A stretch of DNA of 64,000 nucleotides from Varroa destructor (Eukaryota; Arthropoda; Arachnida; Mesostigmata; Varroidae): assembly GCF_002443255.2 (NCBI RefSeq), contig NW_019211454.1, forward strand, positions 23,760,782 to 23,824,781, given 5' to 3'. How positions within the stretch are numbered: position 1 is the stretch's first letter; each line of letters begins with the position of its first letter. The notes below the pieces were generated by a model that worked only from the letters and a program-made list of their open reading frames with translations, was not told where the DNA came from and made no database searches. Both the position numbers and the translations under genes were made by a program. This document shows positions 1 through 13,500 of this stretch, in pieces.

Positions 1-2560
1 ATGTACTCTCTCGCAGAAGGTGAACCTAGCTCTCTTTTATCTGTAAAATAAATATTTCGCTTTCGTAGAAAAAGCAGAAGCTAAGATTGTTTCAGCGAGA
101 CGCCGCACCGTAAACGGACCCTGTAGATGCCAGAAATGAAACGTCTCCCAATGTCATGTCCAACAAGTGATTCAAACCGAATATTAAAACAAAATCAAAT
201 CGGAGAAAAGGAATCGGTGATAAGCTCTGGATTGAAATAGTTTCATTTACTCCGTCGAAGATTAGACATTTCTGAGACTTCACATAGCTGGGTAATATCG
301 CGTAGGGGGGAATTATTTGCTTCGCCGCTACCGACTTGAGCTATACACATGCGGCGTAAACTGGATCGATAGTCAGGTCCAACGAAAAGCAGAAAAAAAC
401 ACGAAACGCCTGCTATTGATAGTACAGGACGGACTACTTACCGATACGTGGCAAGTAAACATTTATTTTCTAAGGGCATCGTCCGATAGACGGATTGCGT
501 CAGGATCGGGAAGCTATTCGAAGCAGTATATTACATACGAACTCTTACACATGCGCTTTTACACTCGTAAAGGGGTATCGCCCCTTGCCCCCAGGCTTTC
601 CTCAGAGTTTTCAAACAATGTGGCAGTAGCAGTCGATCGTATCGTGCTATACCGGGTCCCCTACACGGTTTTAATAAAGGCGCACTAAGGGTAGCTGATA
701 GCTCATTGACCCCAGAGGCAGGCGAAAGCTATATACAAGATGTTACGTCAATTTAGTCGAACGATCGTTCTTTTTTTCCAGAACAGGAATGCGCTGTAGC
801 AAACCTAATGGTATAGCACAGAGCTTACGGATATGGGAAGTAATATAAATACAGTAAGACAGAAATATACTGTCCTATCAACGTAATCATAGCACATACA
901 GACTGTTATAGTAGAAAAATCAGGTTCAAGCACACAGTTAGTTACGTTTGTCTTCGGACGTATTTGCAATAAGTAAAAGCTCTGCCGGATTTTTGTAAAC
1001 TGCCACTTATGATTTACGAAGTAGCACATAGCCTCTCCGCCAGAGTTACGGGCGCAGGTTGAAACCCCCTGGAATGACATGCGCCTTTAAAATGTGAAAC
1101 ATTCTTGACTTCACTGTATAGAAGCTGTATATGATTGCAACTAATGTTACACTCTACCGCTAGGTGCTAATTTACCATATCGCTCCTATTTTTGATCTAT
1201 TATTTAACGGCCAGCAACATCATCAAAGTACCGAGACTAAATACATCGAACAACGTTTTCGTTGTGATTTCTATCAGCTAGATCTTTCCGGATCAAGTCT
1301 GACGAAATCAGTTTCCGAATACAGTGTCGGAAATTCTGTGCACCTTGCGACTACGATAATTAATTTAAACACTCTCCTCTTTCGGTTAGAGCCGTACACT
1401 TCTAATGTTACTACCTCTACCGTAGGCTCAGTCCTAGTAGGAAGCACTGTGAAAATCAGTAAATCATACGCCGGTCCAGTCATGCTATATCGAACTTGAA
1501 TAGCGTTAATTCTATATACTTAAAGCACGTGACGATTAAATAAATATCTATATGATTGATTGTATTGACTATTTGGCTTCATTACTGCACATTTTATTAT
1601 CACTGAGTCACCTATCGCATATAAGCGCTAAAATGAATTCGGTTGGGCGGATGGAACTACGGAAGGGTAAAAGCAAACCCTATTGAGGAAAGTTGGGTGA
1701 CAGGTCCATATTACTAGATCATTAGCGGCACATTTATCGCCGGATTAAGCATCACGTCATCGAAGTCTTTTTCACAAATAATTATATGTTTGTATAGGGT
1801 TGTCTAGAGGACATTTTTGTAGAAGAAGCAATTATCTTCTAAAGCCGTTTGGTCTTTCATTGGCCCACATTCGGTCTTAACCGACACGTGCTATCGGCAG
1901 TAGACATGCCTTCGTTATATTCCAACCTAAGAGTACACAATAATTGAGGAAAGCAGCGTTCCGAAGAAATATGCAGACATATAGAGACGGGTTACAGAGG
2001 CCACTGACCTTTGCCCTATAGGCACAGTGATTAGATAGGTTATTCTGATCATGAGTATCAAGGTGTTGTTAAAAGGAGCCTATGAAAGTCTTGTTGATTT
2101 CTAATTAGACGTATATATACTAGGCTAGTATATGTACATAAATACCTTTCGTTCATTTTTAATGTTTTCTCACAATTACTTTACATTTATATACTACCCG
2201 AAAGCGCTCCCCTTCTTCTTAACGGTGTACCGAATTGAACTTTAGGGTAAGTGAAAGAGGGGCATATTCGACACCTGCTCTTGTCAAGATCAAAAGCTGC
2301 CAGAGCAGCTCTGTGCAATGTATAGCAAACACTTTGGGACGAATACGGGTGCTCGAAGGAATTCGTTTAGTCAAAATTTTCATCTCAGATTTAGAAAGTT
2401 CCCCGGTCGGCCAACCTCGGATGCCAAACAATCTGCCCCTTGATCGAGAAAGTAAGCTGCAAAAAGCACAGCATTCTGAATCTACGGTACTTTTATCTGA
2501 AACTAGGAGGTTCATTGTGCCACTGACGCCTGGGATGTGAACATCACAAAGAAATACTTG
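1..2560. other. No recognisable gene
   Basis: The longest ORFs are 317-688 + (123 codons) and a region open on both strands at 2219-2575. Neither resembles a known family. Confidence 0.5.
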
Positions 2561-2579
2561 TTTATTGACCCTCAATATC

Positions 2580-2950
2580 TCGCCTTAGTGTCGAGTAACG
2601 CACAGCCACAGGTTGTTACACGGAATGGATATGAGAAGTAATGTCTCAACGTCTATATGAAACTGAGAAAGCGTTAAGTGTTTCCGAGAATTAAAGTAGA
2701 TTTTCGTTTTAAAAAAAACTGTATATCTGGTGGGACGCTTAAGAAGCCGAAAATTGTTAGAAAATATATGTATATCACTCATCTTGATTGAATGAAGCCA
2801 TTTAACAGAAATAACTCGATGAGTCAAAGACATCCTTTTCCACGACAATGCTGGGTCGCACGATCTTGAGTAAGTGGCTTCTCGCAGCCGCAATATTCTC
2901 CAGACTTTTTTGTCTCAGAATTGCCATATATATGACTATAACTTTTTTTT
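2580..2950 (+). mobile_element. Tc1/mariner transposase remnant (copy E)
   Basis: Across shifting frames the + strand reads pieces in mariner order. A region near 2625-2665 echoes the GDEKW-LYVN block. YIWWDA near 2725 echoes the C-WWD strand. LNEAI near 2790 follows. ILFHDNAGSH near 2835-2865 carries the second catalytic Asp. PQYSPDFF near 2887 echoes the HPPYSPDL block with the third Asp region. The spacing of the last two is about 14 codons short of normal, so part is deleted. No terminal repeats were found. Confidence 0.62.
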
Positions 2951-3099
2951 TTTATTAACTGAACGAAATTGCCGCATCAGATGCATTATTAATATACATA
3001 AAGGCTCACTAGATGCACCGCATGGCTGCCCTTCATCAGAACTTATTACGCGTTACGTCCTTTTTTCGCCGACGGGTCGCCCTTTTGAAAAGTAGAGAA

Positions 3100-5000
3100 A
3101 CTCGACTCTGTTTTAAATAGGTTCCTACAGGCGTGAATTGTAATTACCAACTGGACATTCTAAGTGATGTGTAACAAAGTTAGCTTTACAAGCATACGCG
3201 ATCCAGTCTCGACCAGCTTCTGCCAGTCATGAATCGTCAAGTTAACTTTTTCAAGATATTCTTACTGAAGTTTGAATGTGTGGCAGTCAACTAGCATGCA
3301 CAAGTGTCTGGCAGACGTTTAGTAGATTTCCAATAAAGAGTTTTAAATTATTCTCAGCGTGATTGTGCGTGAAAAAGACTAACTATTGAAGCTTATCTGG
3401 ATGAGCTGTCGGGCAATTGATATTCAGTATGTACGACCCTTAATCCCTGTAACAAACATTGAAGTGTATTGCATTTTTTTAGTTTTTAAAGTCATTTTCG
3501 AGCGTTTAAATGTAAATGCTATGGTTTGCCTTGTGGAAAGTTTCCTGGGATTTTGCAGTGCCGCTAGAAAAATATTAATAACGTAAACCTTCAATTTCAG
3601 GCAAAAAGTTTTTTACCCTTGGTAGAGATAATAGCTGACCTTCGTTCAAGTAGCAAAGACAACATACTATTTTTCGCCATGGTAAATTTGGTGTACTGTT
3701 TTAGAGAAAACTGGCTTTCATCTGGTGCCAAGAGTAGCGGATAAACGCACCCACATTACAACAAACAGCAGGTTAAAATCTATTCGAATTCAAGTGCCCC
3801 ACCCTCTACTTATATATATATATATATTAGGTAGTCAGAAAAGGTGCCACAGTTTTTGCGCCGAACTTGAAGGAAATATTTTTTCCAATCTAGAACAATA
3901 TCACTGAAATCAAAATGCGCGTTTTTGATTAATGATCATCTGCTATTTTTTCTCATAACGGGAGAGTCCCATCAATAGGGAACGTCTGTGGTTTCTGTGC
4001 ATACTACCATTAAAACTAAGCAAACCTTTGAGGGACTTTTACAAAAATCGAAACAAATGACAGTTTGATAGTTTAAGGACCGAGTTATAAAGCCGATGCA
4101 GTAAAATTTCCTAGCCGTGTTTGTTCAATTTTTGCCGGGTAGCTAAAGACGTATGTGGCCTCTAACTACCATAGACGACGTCCTTTCTGTGCACTAGTTT
4201 CGGTCGATTTTCTCTTCATTGTCTTGTTGTAGTCCTGTAGTTGTTGACAGTAGAGATTGGGATGAGTCGTTTTGTTTGGCGACAGCGGCCTACAGCGCAG
4301 GATTACCTTCCAGTATCGTATCCAAACATGTAGCATCACCAGTCCGACGTTTTGTTTATGAAGGTTTCGCTGAGCTTGTTCGCATATTATTGTTGTATGT
4401 GACCCATTTGTCATCATTGTGGTCATCAATTCGTGTGGCATCAAGCTTCTTTTTACAGCCGGTTTTCTTCTGTTCGATAAGAAGATAAAACTGTTCGATA
4501 GAAGATGTTTAGTTCCATGGCGATGTTATAGCTACTAATGTGTTATCGGTCATGCTCGACTTTTGCAACAATTGCGTCACCTTTTTATCACAACTGGTCG
4601 ACCACTGAAAGGAGCATCTTTCACATAGAACAAACCCATTCTTCCGGTAACGCATCTTGATGATAACAAGCACAATATTTCATGGCAGCATTTGCGTTTT
4701 TATCCTTATTTTCATAGGAACTTCATCGTCAAGACACGCTACCTAAAATTTAAGTAACGGTATCCTAACAATTACAGCACGTCTACTACTGTCAAATTTC
4801 AGCTTTAAAAGTTACCAGTCCGACGTGACTCATATTATCTGAGATATGCGGCTCAGTCAAGAAAAATCCGCGATACTTGGTCGACTATTAGCACATTTAA
4901 TTTAGTGGTAGTAATCGAAAACATCGAAAAATAGGTCAATAATGCAATATTAGAGCGCGTGTATGAAAGCATTTAAAAAGAGCTTGGGTCTTGTTGAGTT
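3100..5000. other. No recognisable gene
   Basis: Two opposed ORFs of about 90 codons overlap at 4166-4488 and an open frame without ATG lies at 3601-3744. None was recognised. A short TA run is at 3811-3827. Confidence 0.5.
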
Positions 5001-5049
5001 TGTGAAATTAGTTTGAGAGATTTTCCAGATATTCTAGAAATGAGGGTAT

Positions 5050-6040
5050 CGAGCGTCATGGTATCTATGACAACTTTCCCCGCATCTGGATCCCAATCTA
5101 TAAGACTAGTACAAGCGAATCCGATGTACGTTGAAACTGAACAGTTTTTGGACTTAGCAGACGAATTTGGCTAGTAAATAATACAGCTCTCTCGAAACTT
5201 CTGAGTGAAAAACTCGAAAGGCGTATCTATTAGTCTTTAAAATCAATGGTTTGTCGTCAACTTTTTGTTTGTTGAAGGTCACGGTACTGCGAAATATTAG
5301 TAAAGGTATTAGGCAAGGAGATCGTAAGTTATAGCATTATACGTGAAGGATGTAACAGTTTCAAGAATAACGATTTAGCAAGAATAGCGTGTTGAAGCTT
5401 AGTGACGATGTAACCAGATGTTGGGACCTGTGGGTATTGCTACAATGAAAGCGATTTTTTATGAGAGCAGAACTTCGGGTCTAAAGGCTGTGTGGGCTAA
5501 AACTGATATTTTACATGTCCCGCCTTATAGAATTATAATCCACATACCGAAAGTTCGGCGACTGAGTAAAAAATAGACCGCCTGTAAATTGATTTCAGGC
5601 AAACGACAAATGTGTGTGGACATTCAATATACACTTTGCATAATTTCAAACAACAAAACACATGCCTGGAGCAAATGGTCGCCAGAAATGAAGCGCAGTT
5701 CAGTCTTTATCGTTGACAAGAGACGGATCAGGCTAAGACTGCGTGCGGCCTTGGAGAGAAATCCCGTTCGGTGGCAGTGTCGAGTAGGTTCGGGCATAAG
5801 GTGGCACGGGTGCTTACAATGGATATGAGGGGGGGGGGGGGGAATCTGCTATTACGAAATACTCGTCGAAAATGAAACAATGAATGCAGCCCTCTATCTC
5901 GAGTTCCCCAGGGAAGGTATACGTAGATAGAGATATATTGTTTCTGTTGGCAACGAGCGGAGCTCATATCGACAATTATCAGGTTTCCATAGCAACAGCT
6001 GACCAGTAGACGCTTGGTATGCGACGATTTGACCAGCACA
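5050..6040 (+). mobile_element. Tc1/mariner transposase remnant (copy A)
   Basis: The clearest piece is ICYYEILVENETMNAALYLEF at about 5843-5905, the mariner strand-helix segment that follows the first catalytic Asp. Just upstream KVARVLTMDMRG corresponds to the KVM-TVFWD-RG block, and a block near 5650-5800 corresponds to the W-P-KR region. A run of 14 G (5829-5842) interrupts the frame. It aligns along most of its length with copy B at 55 kb in the same orientation. Many stops; dead. Confidence 0.72.
5829..5842. repeat. G14 homopolymer
   Basis: Fourteen consecutive G inside mariner copy A; absent from copy B. Confidence 0.95.
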
Positions 6041-6049
6041 TAGACTGTG

Positions 6050-7300
6050 ACTTGTTGTTACCGATTTGTATTTAAGTCGGACCTTTTGTATTAGGTTAGG
6101 TTTCTTTTTTATCTTCTCTTGGCAATCACTAGCGGGGAAAATGCTTCATGTACAGTTTGCGTATTTTGTCCAGGTAGTGTGAGAACCAAAACTTCAACAA
6201 TCCTAACTCAGGCTAACTACTTGTATACCTTCAACAGAATCAGCGTTAGATCAGTGCCGCATTTACAGACGGTAAAGAATCTCTAATAGCGTACACAGAT
6301 CGCAGCACACAGTTAGCAATCTGTATCTTTTGATGCCGTATTAAATCGTGATAAAAGTAAAACAGCCCGTGTTTCGCCAGGAGCAACTCATAGCAGCTAG
6401 TAAAGGAGATTTTCTACGTTTGCAGCCAGCAGGAATGGCCAACCACGATATCAGAGGCTGTATTTCAAAGATGGCACTAACAGCAGTCAAGTAATGCCTC
6501 AACTGTCAAAGTGCTTATACAGCATTTTCTCGGTGATATCGACTAACCATGCGCAAAACAAGAATTACTTCTCTTCCGTTTTGTCCGGTGCGGCGATTCG
6601 GCAATCGAGTTAGGACCGCCGACTGGAGGTGATAACCGAAGGGGCTTTTCACTGGAAAATCAGAGGAAAATATCATGGTGGTTCTCATAAGACTTTATTG
6701 CTATTGTACAGTTCTCGATAAGACCAAGAGCTAGCTCACCGACAGAGCAGGTTCGGGTTCGCTTCTTTGATGTCGAGGCGCAACTTGCTTGTATGGTGAT
6801 GATGAATTTTCCACTTTCAATATTTGCTGTGTCACAGACAGCCGTTGCCCCGGTCACAGACAGCGGCCCTTGAATAGGTGTGCAAGGCTTTAACCTTCAA
6901 GTGTTAGTCTATACGATGTATGGCATATACGTACTGTATACATGCACTCCAAATGCTTCTAAAGCATGTACATGGGCAGAACCCTAAGCGATTTCAGTGA
7001 CAGTGTCCTTTTCCATTAGAAAGTCAGATGGCGACCACTCGGGCACGGATGAGTGAAGTATCATCTACGAAAACGAGTACGCTATATGAATAGGGTCATT
7101 TCCGATACTGAGAATTCCGCTGAATCGATTCCACTAATAGACATTCGCCATTGTAGAATTCGAAAGATATTCAAATAACTAATTATATGTACGGCATTTT
7201 CCTAGAAACGATGATCTGTATCCAGTTTCTAGAGAATCAAACGCATCTCACAAAATTACATCAAGCGTTCTTGCTTACGGTAGCTTAATAGAACGTACAC
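6050..7300. other. No recognisable gene; presumed region of the missing 5' receptor exon(s)
   Basis: A short TTAGG-like doublet is at 6093-6104. I could not identify a signal-peptide exon for the receptor here or further upstream. Confidence 0.45.
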
Positions 7301-7348
7301 ACCTAGAAAACATATCAGTATTTCTTCTATAACCGAATCTGACGTCAG

Positions 7349-7542
7349 ATATTTATGTCGTCTCTTAGAACACTCTGCTACAGACGTGTCTCGTGTCTCT
7401 GGTGATTGGTGTTCCCCGACGTGGGATAGTTTTGCTTGTTGGTCAGCAGCACCCCCAGGGAGCCTGGTGGCACGGTCTTGCACTGTTCTTCTCCGAGCGG
7501 AACTGGACAACGTTGGAGAGCAACAGTTGACAACGCAGGCTG
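7349..7542 (+). CDS. Receptor exon 1 found: ectodomain, cysteines 1-4
   Basis: The exon encodes the first part of the hormone-binding domain: C3, then C21-S-P-T-W-D, C30-W31, a PPG turn and C44. The invariant proline after CW is serine here, and the usual CP at the fourth cysteine is CT. The donor at 7543 is a consensus GTAAGT, leaving one base (G) of a split glycine codon. I chose the acceptor at 7347-7348 (AG after a pyrimidine stretch) because it keeps the first of the six cysteines. An alternative AG at 7382-7383 would lose it. The frame is open upstream to 7284 with no ATG, so at least one earlier exon must exist. The nearest donor is about 3.6 kb before the next exon. Confidence 0.85.
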
Positions 7543-10500
7543 GTAAGTAAAAAACATTTTTCGTCACAATTTTGTTATTGTAAATAGGGTCATCGTCGTT
7601 TAGCTGGTTGCAAGACGCTTGAATTAGCTAAACCAGAGTACAACACAAATTATATAAAAACTGATTGCTTTTTTTATACCCCTGAAAGTCATTAGAACTC
7701 GTCATGTTGCAAATATAAAACTTACAACTACTCAGAACTAATATGGTCTGCTGTGAATTAGCCACACTGAGATCACTGTGCAGTGTTTACAAATAGTTTC
7801 CACCGTCGTTATTAAACAGCGACCGAGTACAGAACTGAGTTTTATGCAAAGGTAGTTTAATCGACTTGGCAAAAGTAACTTAACTAAGTACTCGTTGTAC
7901 CAGTTATTAGTTTTTTTTTGTCCTTTATCGACACGTATCTTGGTTGATCACGCTGCGAATTCTCCTTGAACCATAAACACTTAATTTTGCCACTTCATAC
8001 ATTCGGCATACAAAGTACATGCTAATATTGTCAGAACATAGTTCGGGATTTCTCGGGAACACTTTCTGAGACAGGATCGTTTTTTTTTTTTTTTTTTTAT
8101 AATATATTTTTGTCATGCCAGCCTTCCCGCCATCTTCTTTGGTAGGAAGCTTCACCTTTGATTTCATCAAGACATCTAGACCCTAGATCACACAAACACA
8201 CTATTGTCAATGCAAAGATATGAGAAGAAGGTATTTGGTGGCTATCGTGGTTAGGACTTGTACTTGAAATTCTGTTAGCAACTTTTTGCCTAACACGCCC
8301 TTGGATGGACCTGTTGAAAGAAAGGATCGCGATATCGGTGTCGTTCCTAAAATAGCTGGTAACTATTTTTGTGGTGATATACCGATCTACCATTGTGTCT
8401 TCAAGCCAACAAAAAGATAATGATCGTTATAGCATTTATTATTAATTACTGTCCTAAACGCTATTGTAGTAATGCGATTATATATAATATAAAGAGATAT
8501 ATAAAGAGATATATAAAGAGATATAAAGATTAAGAGTAAAGGCTCCTTGCTAATCATGTATCCACGGCGGTATAGATGGAAGAAGCAATCGTGTGCGCTA
8601 GACATATGATAAACGATTTCTACTATGTAATCATTCCATAACGAAGGTTAGAACGAGTTTGCCCGACGAGCGTGCTAGCGCTTATCAACACTAAACACCA
8701 TTTAGAGGCGGCATATTTTTTTCATGATACAAGTTTCGGAGGAGATCATTCCTTGTACTTGTGTATTTTTACTATGGAACACGAAAAGTTGGACTTACAA
8801 CTTATTTATTTAGTATTTTGTAATACATAATGGGGGATATGAGCACACAAAGGAAGGCCTTGGCTATTATTTATATACGCAGTTTAGTTCACACGTGCAT
8901 AGACCTGCTGGTTGCAAGGTGCACAGACCTTTTTAGAAGAAAATCGTCATTCAAGTATGTATAACTGTTTAATCTGCACCAATTTCTGGCAACATAAATA
9001 CTAGCGCTTAAGGTAGCTTACTTCAGCTCGGCAACGATAATATCGGGCATCACTATTTCAGTTCCCAGGCGAAGGGCTATGCATACACGAGAGCTTATTG
9101 TCGAGAAGAGCTACCAAGTCCTTCTTCCGGGAACTTTGCTCACAACTAAAGGTGTTTTCATTAGGTCCTGATACGGCTCGGCCAAGACGATCCTCTTCCA
9201 TTCCCGCTGCGAAAATTTACTCTCTTATTGCGATTTATCAAAGCACATGAATGGACCTGTCGTTACTTTCTCCAGCTCAACGAACTGATTGTTATGCTCA
9301 GATAAAAGTTTCACAGAACTCGCCGTTCTGTGTAGTACAGAAAGTATGCAAGGTTTGAAGAGGCAGAACCCGTGGTGGGCGCGATACATAGGATACTTAC
9401 GCTTGTCAGATGTCTCACCTACTGCAAAGAGCTGTCCGCTGATTCAACTTCGAGGATCCTCAACATTGTATTCGCTGCGTTCTTATCACACTACTGCAGC
9501 GTACTACCTCCCTGTGATGTGTCGGAACATCATATCGCATGGGTTTTCGCGTAACTGGTCGAATCAGAGAACGGTTTGATCGCGATAAGCTTTTGCCAGT
9601 CTTGAACCGTGTTGCCATATTTTCAATTTTGCTAATCTTTGCCTGTAAAGATAGCCGGAAAGTACCAGACCATATGGAAGATCGAGACTGTCTAAGAAAC
9701 GAACATAATACCCATATAATGGGAATTCCTGGAACACTTTTTAGTAAATAATTTTGTTCAGTACTAATCTTTATATTGCAATATAGCCCACTGACCTTCT
9801 ACCCGACGTACGACGCCGAGTTCCCTGTGTCTGACGCCCGTGGTTACCGCCGTTGAGGTATATGAACTTCGAAGTGTAGGTTAAGGTACCACCAGCTAAA
9901 TATTTTTGACGAGACAGAAATTGTTTGCGACCTTGCTAACGTTCTCCACATTCCTGAAACACTTTATGGGCTTGGCGATAACTTGGGTCGACTTTACGGG
10001 ACATGACAATCGAACCAGTCTCATGCGATATGTTCTAGGGTCCTTCTTTCTTGAGCGATGCGGGAGTGGAGATTTGCCTTCTCGCCTATATCCTACCATT
10101 ATAAATTATACTATCGCAGCGTAGGACTCTACCTGGGTCGGACAGGCCGCATAGGTTCCCATCCCTGAAACGCTTGACAGATGCTCTGGTCAGACGCGTT
10201 CAAGTATCCTTTTTCAAATCAGTATTTCATAACGCTCCAATGCAGTCATATAGGGCGAACCCTACAAAAAGGTGGCCTTGTGCGTCCATACAAACTTTCT
10301 CGTTCCTATAGATTGTAACCAGACGGCCTAGTCTTCAAAGCACAATAGAGACCTCCCTGCTCACGAGCACTTTGTAATCTTGAAAACTTAGCAAAACCCT
10401 ACGTTAAAGAGGACTGGTGAAAGGTAGAGCTATATTTAACATTAATGACATTCCTAATGCACCTGTCTCTACCATTCTTAATACTAGCATAAAATCTGCT

Positions 10501-13500
10501 TTCTTTTGAACATAACAGCAGACTCGCCATGATGGAAACAACGTGTGCTGCTCGAGTCAGAATGATCTTCGTACTGGACAAATTCCCACCATGGTCAAAA
10601 ACATCTCTTTTTTTTTTTTTGCTCAAAAGCGATGCTTTATGTTATTGCCAACTTCCATACTACTTGAGAGACATTTAAGGAAGATTTTTATGAGGTAAAC
10701 TGGACGATCCTCAATGGACGACTATGTTGGAACTGACTAGTGAGTGATTTAAATCAAGATTTGAAGCTGTAATCGTAATGAATGGTAGCCAGATTGAGCA
10801 TGTATAATGGCCAGGAATAACATTTGGGTACATGTGAATAGGATCATTTAGAATAGCTGTAGTAACAAAACTTACTTAAGGAAAAATCTCGATTTAAACA
10901 TGTATAATCTTGGCCACTCACTATTTCGATGTATACGTAGTCTGAATTTATACAACTCCACAGTACTAATTTATGCTAATGGAAAAGACTTGTCCAGAAA
11001 TGATACAACTCAATAGAGAGCTAATTCGGATCTTCAAATATGGAACACTTAACGCGTATCGAAACGGTACGTTCTAGTCAAGTAACTTACGTAATGAATT
11101 ATTTCAGGTGAAGCCGAATCATTCGCGTTCCGTTTATGCACTCCGTTGGGATGGCTGCAGAATACAACCAACTACAATGCATGCATTGCAGCGCTAGGTG
11201 ATGATGTGAGTCGATATCAACTTCCATTAGTTGTTTTACTTTAGTGTTAGTACTTTATTTCTTAGATTCGTTCTTGTCTTCTTTGCTCAACGAGCTTTGT
11301 GATACCCAGGGTTCTTCCACCATATATCGTAACGGTTATTTTGATCTTCTGACTATCTAGGACAACGATAGTAGATGATAGATTGCATAGTAGGTGAAAC
11401 AGCGTACAGCAGGATTAATCGAAAAATTAGTATTGCATGGACAAGTAGGATTGACGCTTGATTACGTTGGAGCTCCCTTGCAGATGGGAACTAAAGCATA
11501 TTCAGGTGGGATGCCATAGCACTTGTGTCTAAACTTAGGACGAAGTTCGTTGTAAATTCACCGAGAGGTACCGTTTGCGAGCAATGAACATGTCAGTTAG
11601 TTATTTTTAGATAGGTAACATGCCCGGAACATTAGGTCTGTCACGAAATAATTTTTCTGATCTTTTAAACATTGCTATCTGCTCGTCTGGGTGGAAAATT
11701 GACCCGCTCCTTTTTGAAACTGTTCAGCGTTTGCCACGCTGTTTAGGTTTTATCGGAAGTTTTAGTAGAAGCCTTCTATGCGATTGGATCGTGGGGAAAA
11801 AAGATCGCAGATTTGTTCAGAACTTTCCTGCTGGAAGATTCGCACCTGAGAGAATCTTCTGACAAGATTAAAATAAGCTGAGCAATATTTGGCAGTGTGT
11901 GCCAAAACTAACTCCAGAGCCATAAAGCTGGAAATTCAATTTGGAACCATAAGCCACACTCCAGTCAGCTGTATGAAGCCAATGGCGATTAACTACAGAC
12001 TCCTCTAATGCGTGGAAATGTGGCCCAGCAATTTCAAGAGCTTTCTGCACAGCTAAAGGTTAGGTATAAAATTGTCCTGAATTACCTGCATGCACCAAGG
12101 AAGCTCTGAAGGGCAGGAAAGCGGGTCTTACGTGAATTTTGTGAAGGGACCGTTGCCGCTCACCTGGCCAGATGTGTATTTTTGCTGATACGATAGAAAA
12201 AGAAGTCAATTTTTCGTTACATTGATATTGAAAATTAAAAAGATATTTATATTTTTGATAAGCTCCTACATTGACACCTTAAATGGATTTGGCGCTCTAC
12301 TATGAGAATCTGAAATACCATAAGCTGGTTGACACACACTTATACTCGATTCCGCACGCTAAATTGGCTTCAATTGGCAATGTAAAAAAAAATAGAAAAC
12401 AAAAACGTGTTTCCGAAACCCAGAAATTATCTTCTGACCCACCTACCGTAGTATCCGTAAGCATGCAGGTGGGGAGCGACATTGGAAGCACGGAAAATTG
12501 TAAATGTAAAGAAACACATCCACATGTTACTCCTAACATGACCGTACTCAACGAAGCTTCTTTTTCTAGCCGGGTTTCGTTTAAACATCCCTTGGATGAC
12601 CAAGAACGGAAACTCGGCGAACAGCTTTTTCTGCAAAGTATCCGGCCATTTACCTCGGGTTCCACAGTGAGGATCGTAGAATACGCCATTGTCATTATCT
12701 ATGCCACATCAAGCTGCCGATATAGGTATAAGCGATATAATTCACCAAAATGTAAATAAATAATAAAACACATGTTTATTGGAAAGCTTATCGCACAACT
12801 TCCTATCAGCATTTGTCCCACTAACCACCAACGGTAGGTCATAGCTTTGACAATTACAGTTATATAACAAATTTGTAGAAGTAGTGAAATGTTCGTATGA
12901 GAGTCTCTGAGGCACTGTTCTAGTAGTTCTAATCTACTGTTTACGTAATTTTATTGTAATTAAAAGCATATGCCTGACCCCTTTTTCCAATATACTATAT
13001 TGCATTTTTTAACTATGCAGGCTTGAATTTCTAGCTGACAGTCGACGATATTGAAACATTTGGTATGATGTGTTATTCCAGCAAATTACGGGGGCTCTAC
13101 CATCCGGCGCGATAGCTATTGCAACGATTGTGTCTGCCTTCTCAGTCGTATCTCTCATTTTTCTCGCCGCGTCGGTGTTCATCTTCACGTACTTCAGGTA
13201 CAAGCAGTACTTCTACGCAGCACGCCGGAAAAGCCGGCACAGAAAACAGTTGAACCGGGACGATCAAAGTCGTTTCGCTTCTCTAGTCTTGATCTACACA
13301 CATGTTTTCTCCAATAAACGTTGTAGGCTACAAAATCATTTGACCCGATACAGCAGAAACAAGAATTCCCCGTGGCTAGTCAGGAAGCGCTATATTTTAA
13401 ATTAGCATCAGTAGCTATTCTCAAAACGAGGTCATTTGAAAAGACTAGCGTTAAGCATGAGCTTTGGAAAAATGGCTGTACAAGGGGATACGCTATGAGT

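Noticed and set aside
317..688. 123-codon + strand ORF near the window start
   Set aside because: No domain, signal or splice context recognised; length is within chance for the window.
4219..4488. A frame with WDESF-C and a later G, faintly like a class B ectodomain exon
   Set aside because: It lacks CW, and the true ectodomain exon with all expected residues is at 7349-7542; the opposite strand is equally open.
8380..8605. Minus-strand ORF with ISLYISLYISLYII repeats
   Set aside because: Translation of the AAAGAGATATAT tandem repeat, not a gene.
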